The position numbers and the translations under genes are program-made. Positions 1 to 7,313 of a stretch of 16,007 nt of DNA are shown piece by piece; the stretch's first letter is position 1; each line of letters starts with the position of its first letter. This DNA is from Palsa-504 sp050010815 (lineage in GTDB: Bacteria; Actinomycetota; Actinomycetes; Streptosporangiales; Streptosporangiaceae), in assembly GCA_050010815.1 (NCBI GenBank), contig JBEKKH010000110.1, positions 1 through 16,007 of the forward strand, read 5' to 3'. The notes under the pieces were generated by a model. The model did no database searches. It saw only the letters and a program-made list of their open reading frames with translations, and was not told the origin of the DNA.

Positions 1-1995
1 GATCCGCTGCCGCCGATCGAGGGCCCGATGCTCGGCGGCGGCCCGGCTCCCGCCGAGACCACGCTACCGCTGGCCCTGAGCTGGCCCGCACCGCCCGTCC
101 GGGGGCCGCGCCCGCCCCGGATTGCCCCACCGGGGCCGCCCGACGGTCCGGGCGGCTGGCGCCGGGTGCCGCGGCCCGCCGAGCGCCCGGCGCCCGGCCC
201 CGTTCAGCCTCGTTATCAGCCGCCCGGGTACCGGGCGCCGGGCGCTCCCGGACAGTACCGGGAGCCGCCGGGCCCCCGGGCGCCCGGCGGCCCGGGGCGA
301 GCAGCAGGGCCAAGGGGTCCGGGCCGACGGGGTGTGCGGCCGGCCGGTGAGGCGACGCAGGCGACCGCGGCCCGCTCCAGCCTGATGCGGTCAGGGGCAG
401 GCATGGCGGTGGGCACCCTGGTGTCCCGCGGAACCGGTTTCCTGCGCACCATCGTCCTGCTCGCCGCGGTCGGCGTCACCGCTCTCGGCAACGCGTACAA
501 CAATGCCAACACCCTGCCCAACACGGTCTACTACCTGATGCTCGGCGGCATCTTCACCAGCGTGGTCGTGCCGCTGCTGGTGCGGGCGGCCAAGCGCGAC
601 CCCGACCGCGGCGAGGCCTACGCGCAGCGGATGTTCACCCTGGGCGCGATCGCGCTGCTCGTGGTCACCGTGCTGGCGACCGCGGCGGCAGGCCCGCTCG
701 TCGAGCTGTACGCGCACAACATTCACGGCGCCGAACATCGCCTCATGGTGGAATGGGCCTACTTTTTCATCCCGCAGATCTTCTTCTACGGCATGAGCTC
801 ACTCATCGGGGCAATCCTGAACACCCGCGGCCGGTTCGCGGCGCCGATGTGGACCCCGGTCATCAACAACCTGGTCGTGATCGTGGTCGGCGGCCTCTAC
901 CTGGTGGCGGAGGGGAAGGGCAGGACGGTCAGCGGACCGTCGGGGATTTCGGATGCCTGGGTCCAGATCCTCGGGATCGGGACAACGCTCGGTGTCGTGG
1001 CGCAGACCGTCGCGCTGTTCCCTTCGCTGCGGGCGGCCGGGTTCCGCTGGCGGCTCACGCTGGGGTTCCAGCGGGCCGAGGTCTCCGAGATGGGCCGGAT
1101 GGCCAGCTGGATGCTGGTCTATGTGGTCTCCCAGTGGGCCGGCAACCTAGTCGTCCAGGTCGTCGTGAACACGGCCTCGTCCGGCCAGAACGGCTACTCC
1201 GCCTACGCCACCGCGTGGATCTTGTTCCAGCTTCCGTACGCGATCGTGGGTATCTCGGTGATCACGGCGCTGTTGCCCCGGATGAGCGAGCACGCGAGCG
1301 GCCGCCGGTATTCGCTGGTCCGGGACGATTTCTCCATCGGTGTCCGGCTGGCCAGCGTGATCGTGGTGCCCGCGGCAATTTACCTCGGCCTGCTCGGCGG
1401 TCCGATCGCCGAGTTCCTGATCGCGCACGGCAGCACCACGGTCCCGGAAGCCAGGTACATCGGCGAAACCTTCGGCCTGTTCTCCCTGGGCCTGGTGCCG
1501 TACATGATGACCCAGCTGCAGCTGCGGGTGTTCTACTCCTTCCAGGACAGCCGGACCGCCGCCATGGTTGGCGTGCTCACGATGGGCGTCAGCATCGCCG
1601 CCGCCTACATCACGCTGTCGGTGCTGCCGCGCCTGGATGTGGTGGCCGGGCTGGGTGTCGCCTACGGGATCGCGAACCTGACCGGCGCGATAGCCGGATG
1701 GGGCCTGCTGCTGCGCAGGGTCGGCAGCCTGGACGGCTGGGCCATCGCCCGGAGCCTGACCCGGATGCACGTGGCGACCGTCCCCGGGCTGGTCTTCGCG
1801 CTGATCGTCATGTGGGCCACGGGCCACGTCCTGCACAACCCGGGCGTGGGCTACGGAGCGGTGGTCACGATCGTCGGCGGTGGCGGCGCGTGCGCGCTCT
1901 ATGCCGTGTCCGCGAGGGTCCTGCGGGTGGCAGAGTTCGGATTCCTGTCGCGGACTATGGCAGCGAGGTTCGGCCGGCCGGGCAGGCGGCATTAG
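1..1995 (+). CDS. murJ: Lipid II flippase MurJ (MviN family), 5' end possibly cut by the window
   Basis: MurJ moves lipid-linked peptidoglycan precursor (lipid II) across the cytoplasmic membrane. The frame is open to base 1, so the gene probably starts upstream; an ATG at 28 with GAGGG four bases before it is the first internal start. Counting from that ATG (655 residues), residues 1-115 are a Pro/Gly/Arg-rich, presumably cytoplasmic extension with no membrane segment. The core starts near residue 117 and is a long series of hydrophobic helices. Family signatures visible are SRGTGFLR (133-140) and the NTLPNTVYYLMLGGIFTSVV stretch (161-180), matching the conserved N-x-x-P-N ... GG-x-x-x-S-V region of MurJ. 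The C-terminus ends in a short basic tail. The next gene begins 15 bases after the stop, so the two are probably co-transcribed. In Mycobacterium the pseudokinase encoded next is fused to MurJ in one protein; here they are separate. Confidence 0.93.
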   Translation, partial: DPLPPIEGPMLGGGPAPAETTLPLALSWPAPPVRGPRPPRIAPPGPPDGPGGWRRVPRPAERPAPGPVQPRYQPPGYRAPGAPGQYREPPGPRAPGGPGRAAGPRGPGRRGVRPAGEATQATAARSSLMRSGAGMAVGTLVSRGTGFLRTIVLLAAVGVTALGNAYNNANTLPNTVYYLMLGGIFTSVVVPLLVRAAKRDPDRGEAYAQRMFTLGAIALLVVTVLATAAAGPLVELYAHNIHGAEHRLMVEWAYFFIPQIFFYGMSSLIGAILNTRGRFAAPMWTPVINNLVVIVVGGLYLVAEGKGRTVSGPSGISDAWVQILGIGTTLGVVAQTVALFPSLRAAGFRWRLTLGFQRAEVSEMGRMASWMLVYVVSQWAGNLVVQVVVNTASSGQNGYSAYATAWILFQLPYAIVGISVITALLPRMSEHASGRRYSLVRDDFSIGVRLASVIVVPAAIYLGLLGGPIAEFLIAHGSTTVPEARYIGETFGLFSLGLVPYMMTQLQLRVFYSFQDSRTAAMVGVLTMGVSIAAAYITLSVLPRLDVVAGLGVAYGIANLTGAIAGWGLLLRRVGSLDGWAIARSLTRMHVATVPGLVFALIVMWATGHVLHNPGVGYGAVVTIVGGGGACALYAVSARVLRVAEFGFLSRTMAARFGRPGRRH

Positions 1996-2010
1996 CATGG
2001 GTGGCAACCT

Positions 2011-3675
2011 ATGAGCACATACACGTCGGAACCAGGAACCCGGCTGGCGGGGCGCTACCGCCTCGTGGACCAGGTGACTGCGGGCGCCGGCTGGACGTAC
2101 TGGAAAGCCACGGACGAGACCCTCGCCCGTTTTGTCGCGGTGCTCACTTTCACCGCCGGCTTTCCTCGCGTCGCCGAGACGGTCGCCGCGGCCAGGACCG
2201 CGAGCAGGCTCAATGACCCACGTTTTCCCCAGGTCTTCGACGTGGAAGACGCCGAAGAGCCGCCCTACGTGGTGATGGAGTGGGTCGTCGGCGAGTCGCT
2301 CCTTGACATGCTTTCCGAAGGACCCCTCGACCCGCCGCAGGCGGCCGCGCTGGTGCTGGAGGCCGCCCAGGCGGTGACGGCCGCGCATGCGGCCGGCCTA
2401 GCGCACCTACGGCTGAACCCGGCCTGCCTGCACTGGACCCCGGGCGGTGGCGTGAAGATCGCGGGCCTCGGCATCGACGTCGCCCTGGACGGCCCTGAAC
2501 TAGCCGGTGCCGGGCTGACCGATGCCGGGCTGACCGGTGAGGAGGCCGAGGATCCCGGGGGCGACGGGAGCGACGGGAGCGACGGAGGCTACAGCGAGGA
2601 CCCGGCGCTCACCGATACCCGGGATCTGGCCCGGCTGCTGTACGCCGCGCTGACCGGCTACTGGCCGGGGCCGCAGGGTTCGGGACCCGGGTGGCTGCCG
2701 CCCGCCCCCGAGACCGACGGCACCTTGTGCACACCGCGCCAGGTGTCGGCCGATGTCCCTGTGAGCATGGACGCCGTGATCTGCCAGGCGCTATTCCAGC
2801 GCCCGACCCGGTACGGCCCGGCGCTCAGCACGCCCGCGACGTTCGCCGATGCCCTGGCCGCCGTGGCGCCGCCCGTCCCGCTGACGCTCGCGCCGACGTC
2901 GGCCAACCGGACGACGGCCGGCCCGCGCCGCGACCCGGACTGGTCGACTAACGCGTACCCGGCCGCCGCTGACACGGCTGCGCCATCCCGCCCAGGTAAC
3001 GGCACCGGCAGACCGCAGGGCCGCAAGCGAGTCACCGCGACCCGGGCTATCGTCGGCATCGTGGTGGTGCTGGTCCTGGCCGCGATCGGTGTCGTCGCCT
3101 GGTCGGCCAGTCGCAACTCACCGCATGTGGCGGCCACGCCGCCCGCCCGCCCGCACTCCTCGGCCCCGGCGGCGACGGTCGCCGCCCAGCTCAAGCCGGT
3201 CAGCGCCAGCAGCTTCGACGCTCTCGGTGACCCGCCGGGCAGCAGTGAAGACCCTGACGGCGCGCAGTACGTGATAGATGGCAACGCCAGCACCGCCTGG
3301 CATACCAGCTACTATTTCGGCACGTCGGTGTTCGGGAACCTCAAGAAGGGCACCGGCCTGCTGCTCGACATGGGCAAGCAGGTCCAGCTAAGCCAGGTGA
3401 CGGTTCAGTTCGGCACCACCTGCTGCACCCACGCCGAGATCGGGATCGGCAACAACAACACCATTGATGCCGCCGGCCTCGCCAGCTTCGCCGAGCTGCA
3501 GAGTTCCACCCAGGCCCAGGGCGTCACGACGTTCAACGTGACAAAGAAAACGACCGGCCGTTACGTGCTGATCTGGATCACCGACCTGCCCCCTCTGGCT
3601 GGCAACCCGGGCAAGTACGAGGCCTTCATCTATGACGTCAGCCTGCGCGGATCCGCCGTGAGCCAGTCGGGTTGA
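2011..3675 (+). CDS. Membrane-anchored pseudokinase with extracytoplasmic discoidin-like domain
   Basis: 554 residues. Residues ~14-285 have a Ser/Thr-kinase-like fold pattern, starting with GRYRLVDQVTAGAGWTYWKA, but the catalytic residues are missing. The VAVK lysine position reads VAVL (42-45), the HRD loop reads HLR (132-134) and the DFG motif reads GLG (152-154), so phosphotransfer is not expected. An acidic Gly/Asp/Ser linker (~177-195) interrupts the C-lobe. A Pro/Thr-rich basic stretch (~290-343) leads to one membrane helix at ~346-365. The outside part (~395-546) looks like an F5/8 type C (discoidin) carbohydrate-binding-like fold (YVIDGNASTAW at 420-430, YVLIWITDLPP at 518-528) with a vicinal Cys pair at 471-472. 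The same domain order forms the C-terminal half of mycobacterial MviN, where the pseudokinase regulates the flippase through phosphorylation-dependent FhaA binding. A similar role is inferred here. The start ATG is 15 bases after murJ. Confidence 0.88.
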   Translation: MSTYTSEPGTRLAGRYRLVDQVTAGAGWTYWKATDETLARFVAVLTFTAGFPRVAETVAAARTASRLNDPRFPQVFDVEDAEEPPYVVMEWVVGESLLDMLSEGPLDPPQAAALVLEAAQAVTAAHAAGLAHLRLNPACLHWTPGGGVKIAGLGIDVALDGPELAGAGLTDAGLTGEEAEDPGGDGSDGSDGGYSEDPALTDTRDLARLLYAALTGYWPGPQGSGPGWLPPAPETDGTLCTPRQVSADVPVSMDAVICQALFQRPTRYGPALSTPATFADALAAVAPPVPLTLAPTSANRTTAGPRRDPDWSTNAYPAAADTAAPSRPGNGTGRPQGRKRVTATRAIVGIVVVLVLAAIGVVAWSASRNSPHVAATPPARPHSSAPAATVAAQLKPVSASSFDALGDPPGSSEDPDGAQYVIDGNASTAWHTSYYFGTSVFGNLKKGTGLLLDMGKQVQLSQVTVQFGTTCCTHAEIGIGNNNTIDAAGLASFAELQSSTQAQGVTTFNVTKKTTGRYVLIWITDLPPLAGNPGKYEAFIYDVSLRGSAVSQSG

Positions 3676-3681
3676 TGCCGC

Positions 3682-4290
3682 ATGCCGGATGCCGACGAGC
3701 AATGGCCAACAGATGCCGAACTGCTCCGCCGGCATGTGGCCGGAGATAACGAAGCGTTCGGCGAGCTGTTTCGCAGGCACCGCGACCGGCTGTGGGCAGT
3801 CGCCCTGCGCACCGTCTGCGATCCCGAGGAAGCCGCCGACGCCCTGCAGGACGCCATGATTTCCGCGTTCCGCCGGGCGGCCGATTTCCGCGGCGAGTCG
3901 GCCGTCACCACCTGGCTGCACCGGATCGTGGTCAACGCCTCCCTTGACCGGCTCCGCCGCCGGGCGGCCAGGCCGGCCGTGCCGGCCGAGGAGCAGACGT
4001 TCGAGGCCCTGGTGGCTCTGGACACCGATCCCGCCCACGCCACCGACACCAGGCTGGACGTCGACGCCGCGCTCCGGCTCCTGCCGCCGCAGCAGCGGGC
4101 CGCGCTCGTCGTCGTCGACATGCTCGGCTTCTCCGTCGCCGACGCCGCCGTCATCCTCGACATCTCCCCGGGCACGGTCAAGAGCCGCTGCGCCCGCGCC
4201 CGCGCCAGGTTGCTCCCCCACGTAGCACACCTGCGAGGGAACCGATCGCCCGGCGAGAGCGTCTCACCTGCGCAGGGAGGAGACCCATGA
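3682..4290 (+). CDS. sigM: ECF-type RNA polymerase sigma factor, SigM-like
   Basis: 202 residues, normal for an ECF sigma factor. Region 2 spans ~13-95, including EAADALQDAMISAFRRAADF (50-69) for core binding and -10 recognition and TTWLHRIVVNASLDRLRRR (76-94). Region 4 spans ~124-180, with the helix-turn-helix FSVADAAVILDISPGTVKSR (150-169) that reads the -35 element. Between them is an Ala/Pro linker. The stop codon overlaps the start of the anti-sigma gene by four bases (ATGA), the usual coupling for a sigma/anti-sigma pair. The ATG at 3682 follows the pseudokinase stop by six bases and has no clear Shine-Dalgarno, so translation may be coupled. The name rests on gene order (murJ-sigM-anti-sigma-trxB-trxA, as in Mycobacterium and Streptomyces) rather than a measured match, so the family call is firmer than the symbol. 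Confidence 0.9.
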   Translation: MPDADEQWPTDAELLRRHVAGDNEAFGELFRRHRDRLWAVALRTVCDPEEAADALQDAMISAFRRAADFRGESAVTTWLHRIVVNASLDRLRRRAARPAVPAEEQTFEALVALDTDPAHATDTRLDVDAALRLLPPQQRAALVVVDMLGFSVADAAVILDISPGTVKSRCARARARLLPHVAHLRGNRSPGESVSPAQGGDP

Positions 4291-5141
4291 GGGGAGAGAT
4301 GATCCATCCGGACAGCGATGTGCTGGCCGAGTTCGCCGCTGGGCTCCTCACCGGGCGCCGGGCGGCCATGATCACCACACACCTGGCCGACTGTCCGCGC
4401 TGCGCGGCCATGGCCGATGAGCTCGCCGGGGTTTCCGCCCTGCTCGCAGCGGTTCCGGCCCCGGCCGTGCCGAACCGGGTGGCACAGCGGCTCGAGGTGG
4501 CGCTCGCCGCCGAGGTGGCCCTCAGGAATGATTCCGAACGGGCTAGTGGTACCAGCCCGCGGGCCCGCCCGGCCCGCACCAGGCGGACAGGAAACCGCGG
4601 TTTCCGCTGGCTGTCCCCGCGCGTGCTCGCTCCCGCCGCCGCGGCGGTCGCCGCGGTCGCCGCGGGCGGGTACTTTCTGTCCAGCCACGGCAGCTCACCG
4701 CAGCTGCGAGGCGCCTCCTCAGCCGCCGCCCCGGCCAAGGCCGGGTCGGCCATGGCCGGCCCGCTGGCCACCGCCTCCGCGTCCAAGGCGCTACCGGCCA
4801 ACGGGGCCTCGTCACGGCCGGAGAAGATGTCGCCAGTCGCGTTCGCCGTCGTGGTCAGCCCCGTCGATTTCCAGTCCGGCACCCTCACTCAGCAACTGGA
4901 GGCCGAGCTGCGCGTGCCGGTGACGGCTCGGACGACGGAGGCCGCCAGCACGACCGTCAGAGCATGCGTGGACCGCGTGGCGGGCGGCGCTGCCTTGGTC
5001 CGGGTGGAAAGCGCTCACTTCGAGGGCCAGCCGGTCACCGTCGTCGTCACCCGCGTGAGCCAGGGTGACCGGGTGCAGCTGGCCGGTCCGGGCTGCTCCG
5101 CCACCGCCGGTCGCGTGCTCGCCACCACGATCGTGCCGTAG
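4287..5141 (+). CDS. Anti-sigma factor with ZAS zinc finger and one membrane helix
   Basis: 284 residues, presumed to hold the sigma factor encoded just upstream at the membrane. The N-terminal cytoplasmic part has the zinc anti-sigma signature H-x3-C-x2-C as HLADCPRC (H32, C36, C39), with an upstream histidine (H7) in IHPDSDVLAEFAAGLL. A basic stretch (~91-107) is followed by one hydrophobic segment at ~112-132 (RVLAPAAAAVAAVAAGGYFL). An Ala/Ser-rich linker leads to an outside domain (~180-284) that I cannot assign, with just two cysteines, C227 and C270. The start at 4287 is supported by GGGAGGA six bases upstream and by the ATGA overlap; a second in-frame ATG at 4299 is less well spaced. 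The mycobacterial counterpart in this position is RsmA. Partner identity is inferred from context. Confidence 0.87.
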   Translation: MRGEMIHPDSDVLAEFAAGLLTGRRAAMITTHLADCPRCAAMADELAGVSALLAAVPAPAVPNRVAQRLEVALAAEVALRNDSERASGTSPRARPARTRRTGNRGFRWLSPRVLAPAAAAVAAVAAGGYFLSSHGSSPQLRGASSAAAPAKAGSAMAGPLATASASKALPANGASSRPEKMSPVAFAVVVSPVDFQSGTLTQQLEAELRVPVTARTTEAASTTVRACVDRVAGGAALVRVESAHFEGQPVTVVVTRVSQGDRVQLAGPGCSATAGRVLATTIVP

Positions 5142-5167
5142 GGAATCTCCGGGCCCTAGTATCGGTT
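5142..5167 (+). promoter_or_regulatory. Putative SigR/SigH-type redox promoter for trxBA
   Basis: GGAAT at 5142-5146 and GTT at 5165-5167 are separated by exactly 18 bases. This matches the Streptomyces SigR / mycobacterial SigH consensus (GGAAT, 18-19 bases, GTT). It begins directly after the anti-sigma stop codon and is ~38 bases before the trxB start. The trxBA operon is a classical target of this disulphide-stress sigma factor in Streptomyces. Sequence match only; no transcript evidence. Confidence 0.75.
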
Positions 5168-5204
5168 CACTGGAGTGCCAGTGGCGATGAGGGGTTGATA
5201 ACGG

Positions 5205-6146
5205 TTGGCAGCGGTGACAGAAGTCCGGAACGTGATCGTCATAGGATCCGGCCCGTCCGGTTATACGGCGGCGCTTTACGCGGCTCGCGCCGAGCTGAAG
5301 CCCTTGGTTTTCGAGGGCTCGGTCACGGCGGGCGGCGCGCTCATGCAGACCACCGACGTGGAGAACTTCCCCGGCTTCCCGGACGCCATCATGGGTCCCG
5401 AGCTGATGGATTCCATGCGCAAGCAGGCCGAGCGGTTCGGGGCCGAGCTGGTACCCGACGACGTGGTATCCGTCGACCTGGCCGCGGACCCGAAGGTGGT
5501 CAAGACCGACAGCGAGACCTATCTCGCCAAGGCTGTGATCATCGCCACCGGCTCCAGGTACAAGGAACTCGGGGTGGCGGGCGAGAAGAAGCTCGGTGGC
5601 CACGGCGTCTCCTGGTGTGCCACCTGTGACGGGTTCTTCTTCCGCGGTCATGACATCGCGGTCATCGGCGGCGGTGACTCCGCCCTGGAAGAGGCCATGT
5701 TCCTGACCCGGTTCGGCAAGTCGGTGACGGTGGTGCACCGGCGCGACACGCTCCGCGCCTCGAAGATCATGCAGGATCGCGCGTTCGCGAACCCGAAGAT
5801 CAACTTTCTGTGGGACAGCGAGGTGGCTGAGGTCCTGGGCACGGACAAGGTCACCGGCCTGCGGATCAGGAGCACCAAGGACGGCACGGAACACGAGGTG
5901 CCGGTAACGGGCGTATTCGTCGCCATCGGCCACGACCCTCGCTCGGATTTGTTTACCGGGCAGCTCGCCACCGATCCCGACGGATACCTGCTGGTGGACG
6001 AGCCGTCCACGCGCACCGCCATCGAGGGCGTGTTCGCCTGCGGCGACGTCGTCGACCGTACCTACCGGCAGGCCGTCACCGCGGCGGGAACAGGCTGCGC
6101 GGCGGCGCTCGACGCCGAACGCTGGCTCGCCAGCAAGGAACTCTGA
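5205..6146 (+). CDS. trxB: Thioredoxin-disulfide reductase (NADPH, FAD)
   Basis: Flavoenzyme that passes electrons from NADPH to thioredoxin. 313 residues, normal for the low-Mr bacterial class. The first FAD-binding Rossmann motif is VIGSGPSGYTAALYAARAE (12-30). The redox-active disulphide is in WCATCDGFF (C138, C141). The NADPH-binding domain has VIGGGDSALEEA (153-164) and VVHRRDTLRAS for the 2'-phosphate. The second FAD contact is GVFACGDVVDRTYRQAVTAAG (begins 285). The start is taken as TTG at 5205, with AGGGG ten bases upstream; a GTG at 5214 is the alternative but is less well spaced. The gene is 56 bases ahead of trxA on the same strand and is preceded by a SigR-like promoter, so both thioredoxin-system genes are probably induced by thiol-oxidative stress. 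Confidence 0.96.
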   Translation: MAAVTEVRNVIVIGSGPSGYTAALYAARAELKPLVFEGSVTAGGALMQTTDVENFPGFPDAIMGPELMDSMRKQAERFGAELVPDDVVSVDLAADPKVVKTDSETYLAKAVIIATGSRYKELGVAGEKKLGGHGVSWCATCDGFFFRGHDIAVIGGGDSALEEAMFLTRFGKSVTVVHRRDTLRASKIMQDRAFANPKINFLWDSEVAEVLGTDKVTGLRIRSTKDGTEHEVPVTGVFVAIGHDPRSDLFTGQLATDPDGYLLVDEPSTRTAIEGVFACGDVVDRTYRQAVTAAGTGCAAALDAERWLASKEL

Positions 6147-6202
6147 CATCGGCGTGCGTTACAGGAATTCACTCAAGAAACAAGCTAAGGGATGTGATTA
6201 CC

Positions 6203-6526
6203 GTGGGAACGACTAAGGTCGTGACGGACGAGACCTTCGAGGTAGAGGTCTTGAAGAACGACAAGCCGGTCATCGTGGACTACTGGGCCGAATGGTGTGG
6301 CCCCTGCCGCATGGTGGCCCCCGTCCTCGAGGAGATCGCAACCGAGTACGCCGACAAGATCGACGTGGTCAAGCTGAACATCGACCAGAACCCGAAGGTG
6401 GCGCGGCAATACGGGATCATGGCCATCCCCACCATGAGCGTCTTTTCCGGCGGCCAGGTGGTCAAGCAGATCGTCGGGGCCAAGCCGAAGTCGGCGCTGC
6501 TCCGTGAGCTGGCCGAGTACATTTAA
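6203..6526 (+). CDS. trxA: Thioredoxin
   Basis: Small cytoplasmic protein-disulphide reductant, substrate of the TrxB encoded just upstream. With GTG at 6203 it has 107 residues. The active site is WAEWCGPCR with cysteines at 33 and 36, and the cis-proline loop is AIPT (P76). The N-terminal GTTKVVTDETFEVEVLKNDK and C-terminal QIVGAKPKSALLRELAEYI fit the actinobacterial TrxA pattern. An in-frame GTG at 6194 would add three residues, but AAGGG at 6187-6191 is only two bases from it and eleven from 6203, so 6203 is preferred. The stop lies eight bases from the stop of the opposing acetyltransferase gene. Confidence 0.95.
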   Translation: MGTTKVVTDETFEVEVLKNDKPVIVDYWAEWCGPCRMVAPVLEEIATEYADKIDVVKLNIDQNPKVARQYGIMAIPTMSVFSGGQVVKQIVGAKPKSALLRELAEYI

Positions 6527-6534
6527 GACCTTAG

Positions 6535-7161
6535 CTAAACGGGTCGCAGGGCGCCCTGCGGAGCCGACGGGTTCATGGAGCCGAGGAGGCGCTCAAGCGC
6601 CACCTCGACATCCTCGCGCCAGGTCAGAACCGTTCGCAGTTCCATCCGCAAGCGCGGGTAATGATGGTGCGGACGGATGGTCTTGAATCCGACCGAGAGC
6701 AGGTAGTCCACCGGCAGCATGCAGGCCGGCGATTCCCACCGCCGGTCCCCGAAGGCTTCGATGGCCCTGACTCCGCGCCGGGTAAGGTCCTTGGCCATCG
6801 CCTGCACCAGCATCCGGCCGATTCCCCCGCCGGTGAACTCGCTGAGCAGGTGAGCCGTCATGAACAGCACCGCATCGGCGCTTACCGGACTGGTGGGAAA
6901 GGCGATCGAGCGGGGAACGTACTGCGGCGGGGCGAAAAGCATGTACCCGGCGGGGACGCCGTCGACGTAGGCGATCTTGCCGCAGCTTCCCCACTCGAGC
7001 AGGACCGAGGACACCCACGACTCCTTCTCGAGTCCGGGGTCGCCACTTTCCTCGGCCCGCGCCCGGCTAACCGGGCCAAGCTCCCAGAAGATGCACGTAC
7101 GGCACTTGTGCGGCAGGTCGCCGAGATTATCGAGCGTAATATTGACGATACGTCGTGACAT
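6535..7161 (-). CDS. GNAT-fold N-acetyltransferase with N-terminal Cys motif
   Basis: 208 residues. The acetyl-CoA pyrophosphate-binding loop (motif A) is recognisable as FTGGGIGRMLVQAMAKDLTRRG (from 109; the Q/R-x-x-G-x-G/A-type turn is at 110-116). It follows a beta strand DAVLFMTAHLLSE, and a C-terminal YLLSVGFKTI segment (153-162) resembles GNAT motif B. The N-terminus carries HKCRTCIFWELG, with H18, C20 and C23, and a further C60 in EWGSCGK; these could bind a metal or form a disulphide, which is unproven. Substrate is unknown. The gene runs against trxA (tail to tail, eight bases apart) and is divergent from the aminotransferase gene, so it has its own promoter within 7162-7415. ATG start at 7161. 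Confidence 0.82.
   Translation of the reverse strand: MSRRIVNITLDNLGDLPHKCRTCIFWELGPVSRARAEESGDPGLEKESWVSSVLLEWGSCGKIAYVDGVPAGYMLFAPPQYVPRSIAFPTSPVSADAVLFMTAHLLSEFTGGGIGRMLVQAMAKDLTRRGVRAIEAFGDRRWESPACMLPVDYLLSVGFKTIRPHHHYPRLRMELRTVLTWREDVEVALERLLGSMNPSAPQGALRPV
6545..6560. terminator. 16-bp perfect palindrome at the trxA/GNAT convergence, possible bidirectional terminator
   Basis: CGCAGGGCGCCCTGCG is its own reverse complement. It starts 19 bases after the trxA stop and lies inside the last codons of the opposing GNAT gene. As RNA it can fold with 6-bp arms and a 4-base loop. There is no U tract, which is common for actinobacterial terminators, so the role is a guess from position. Confidence 0.35.
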
Positions 7162-7219
7162 CCTGTTCCCCGGCTTGAATCCACAAGCGTTCCCGGGAGA
7201 TACCCCGTATCCTGGGATG

Positions 7220-7258
7220 GTATCCGGTCAAGGGGCCCCCAGCCCCGCGACCGGATAC
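7220..7258. promoter_or_regulatory. 10-bp perfect inverted repeat (operator or hairpin)
   Basis: GTATCCGGTC (7220-7229) and GACCGGATAC (7249-7258) are exact reverse complements with a 19-base spacer. The spacer itself contains GGGGCCCC. A partial third copy, GTATCCTGG, lies at 7208-7216, twelve bases upstream of the first arm and in the same direction. This is either a regulator-binding dyad for the divergent promoters or a leader-RNA stem ahead of the aminotransferase gene. Confidence 0.5.
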
Positions 7259-7313
7259 TTGCCCCCCAAAGGCCCGCCCAGGGGCCCAGGGGGCCCAGTG
7301 GACACGTGGTTGC

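Noticed and set aside
753..2388. Long alternative frames on both strands over murJ and the start of the pseudokinase gene
   Set aside because: The murJ frame has conserved helices and family motifs; the others are Arg/Gly/Pro-rich shadows.
4812..6149. A 445-codon - strand frame opposite trxB and the anti-sigma gene
   Set aside because: It is antisense to trxB with all its motifs intact; composition is His/Arg/Gly-rich, typical of a shadow frame.
6147..6202. A second SigR-type promoter before trxA (GGAAT at about 6160)
   Set aside because: No GTT lies 18-19 bases downstream; the 5-base match alone is not enough.
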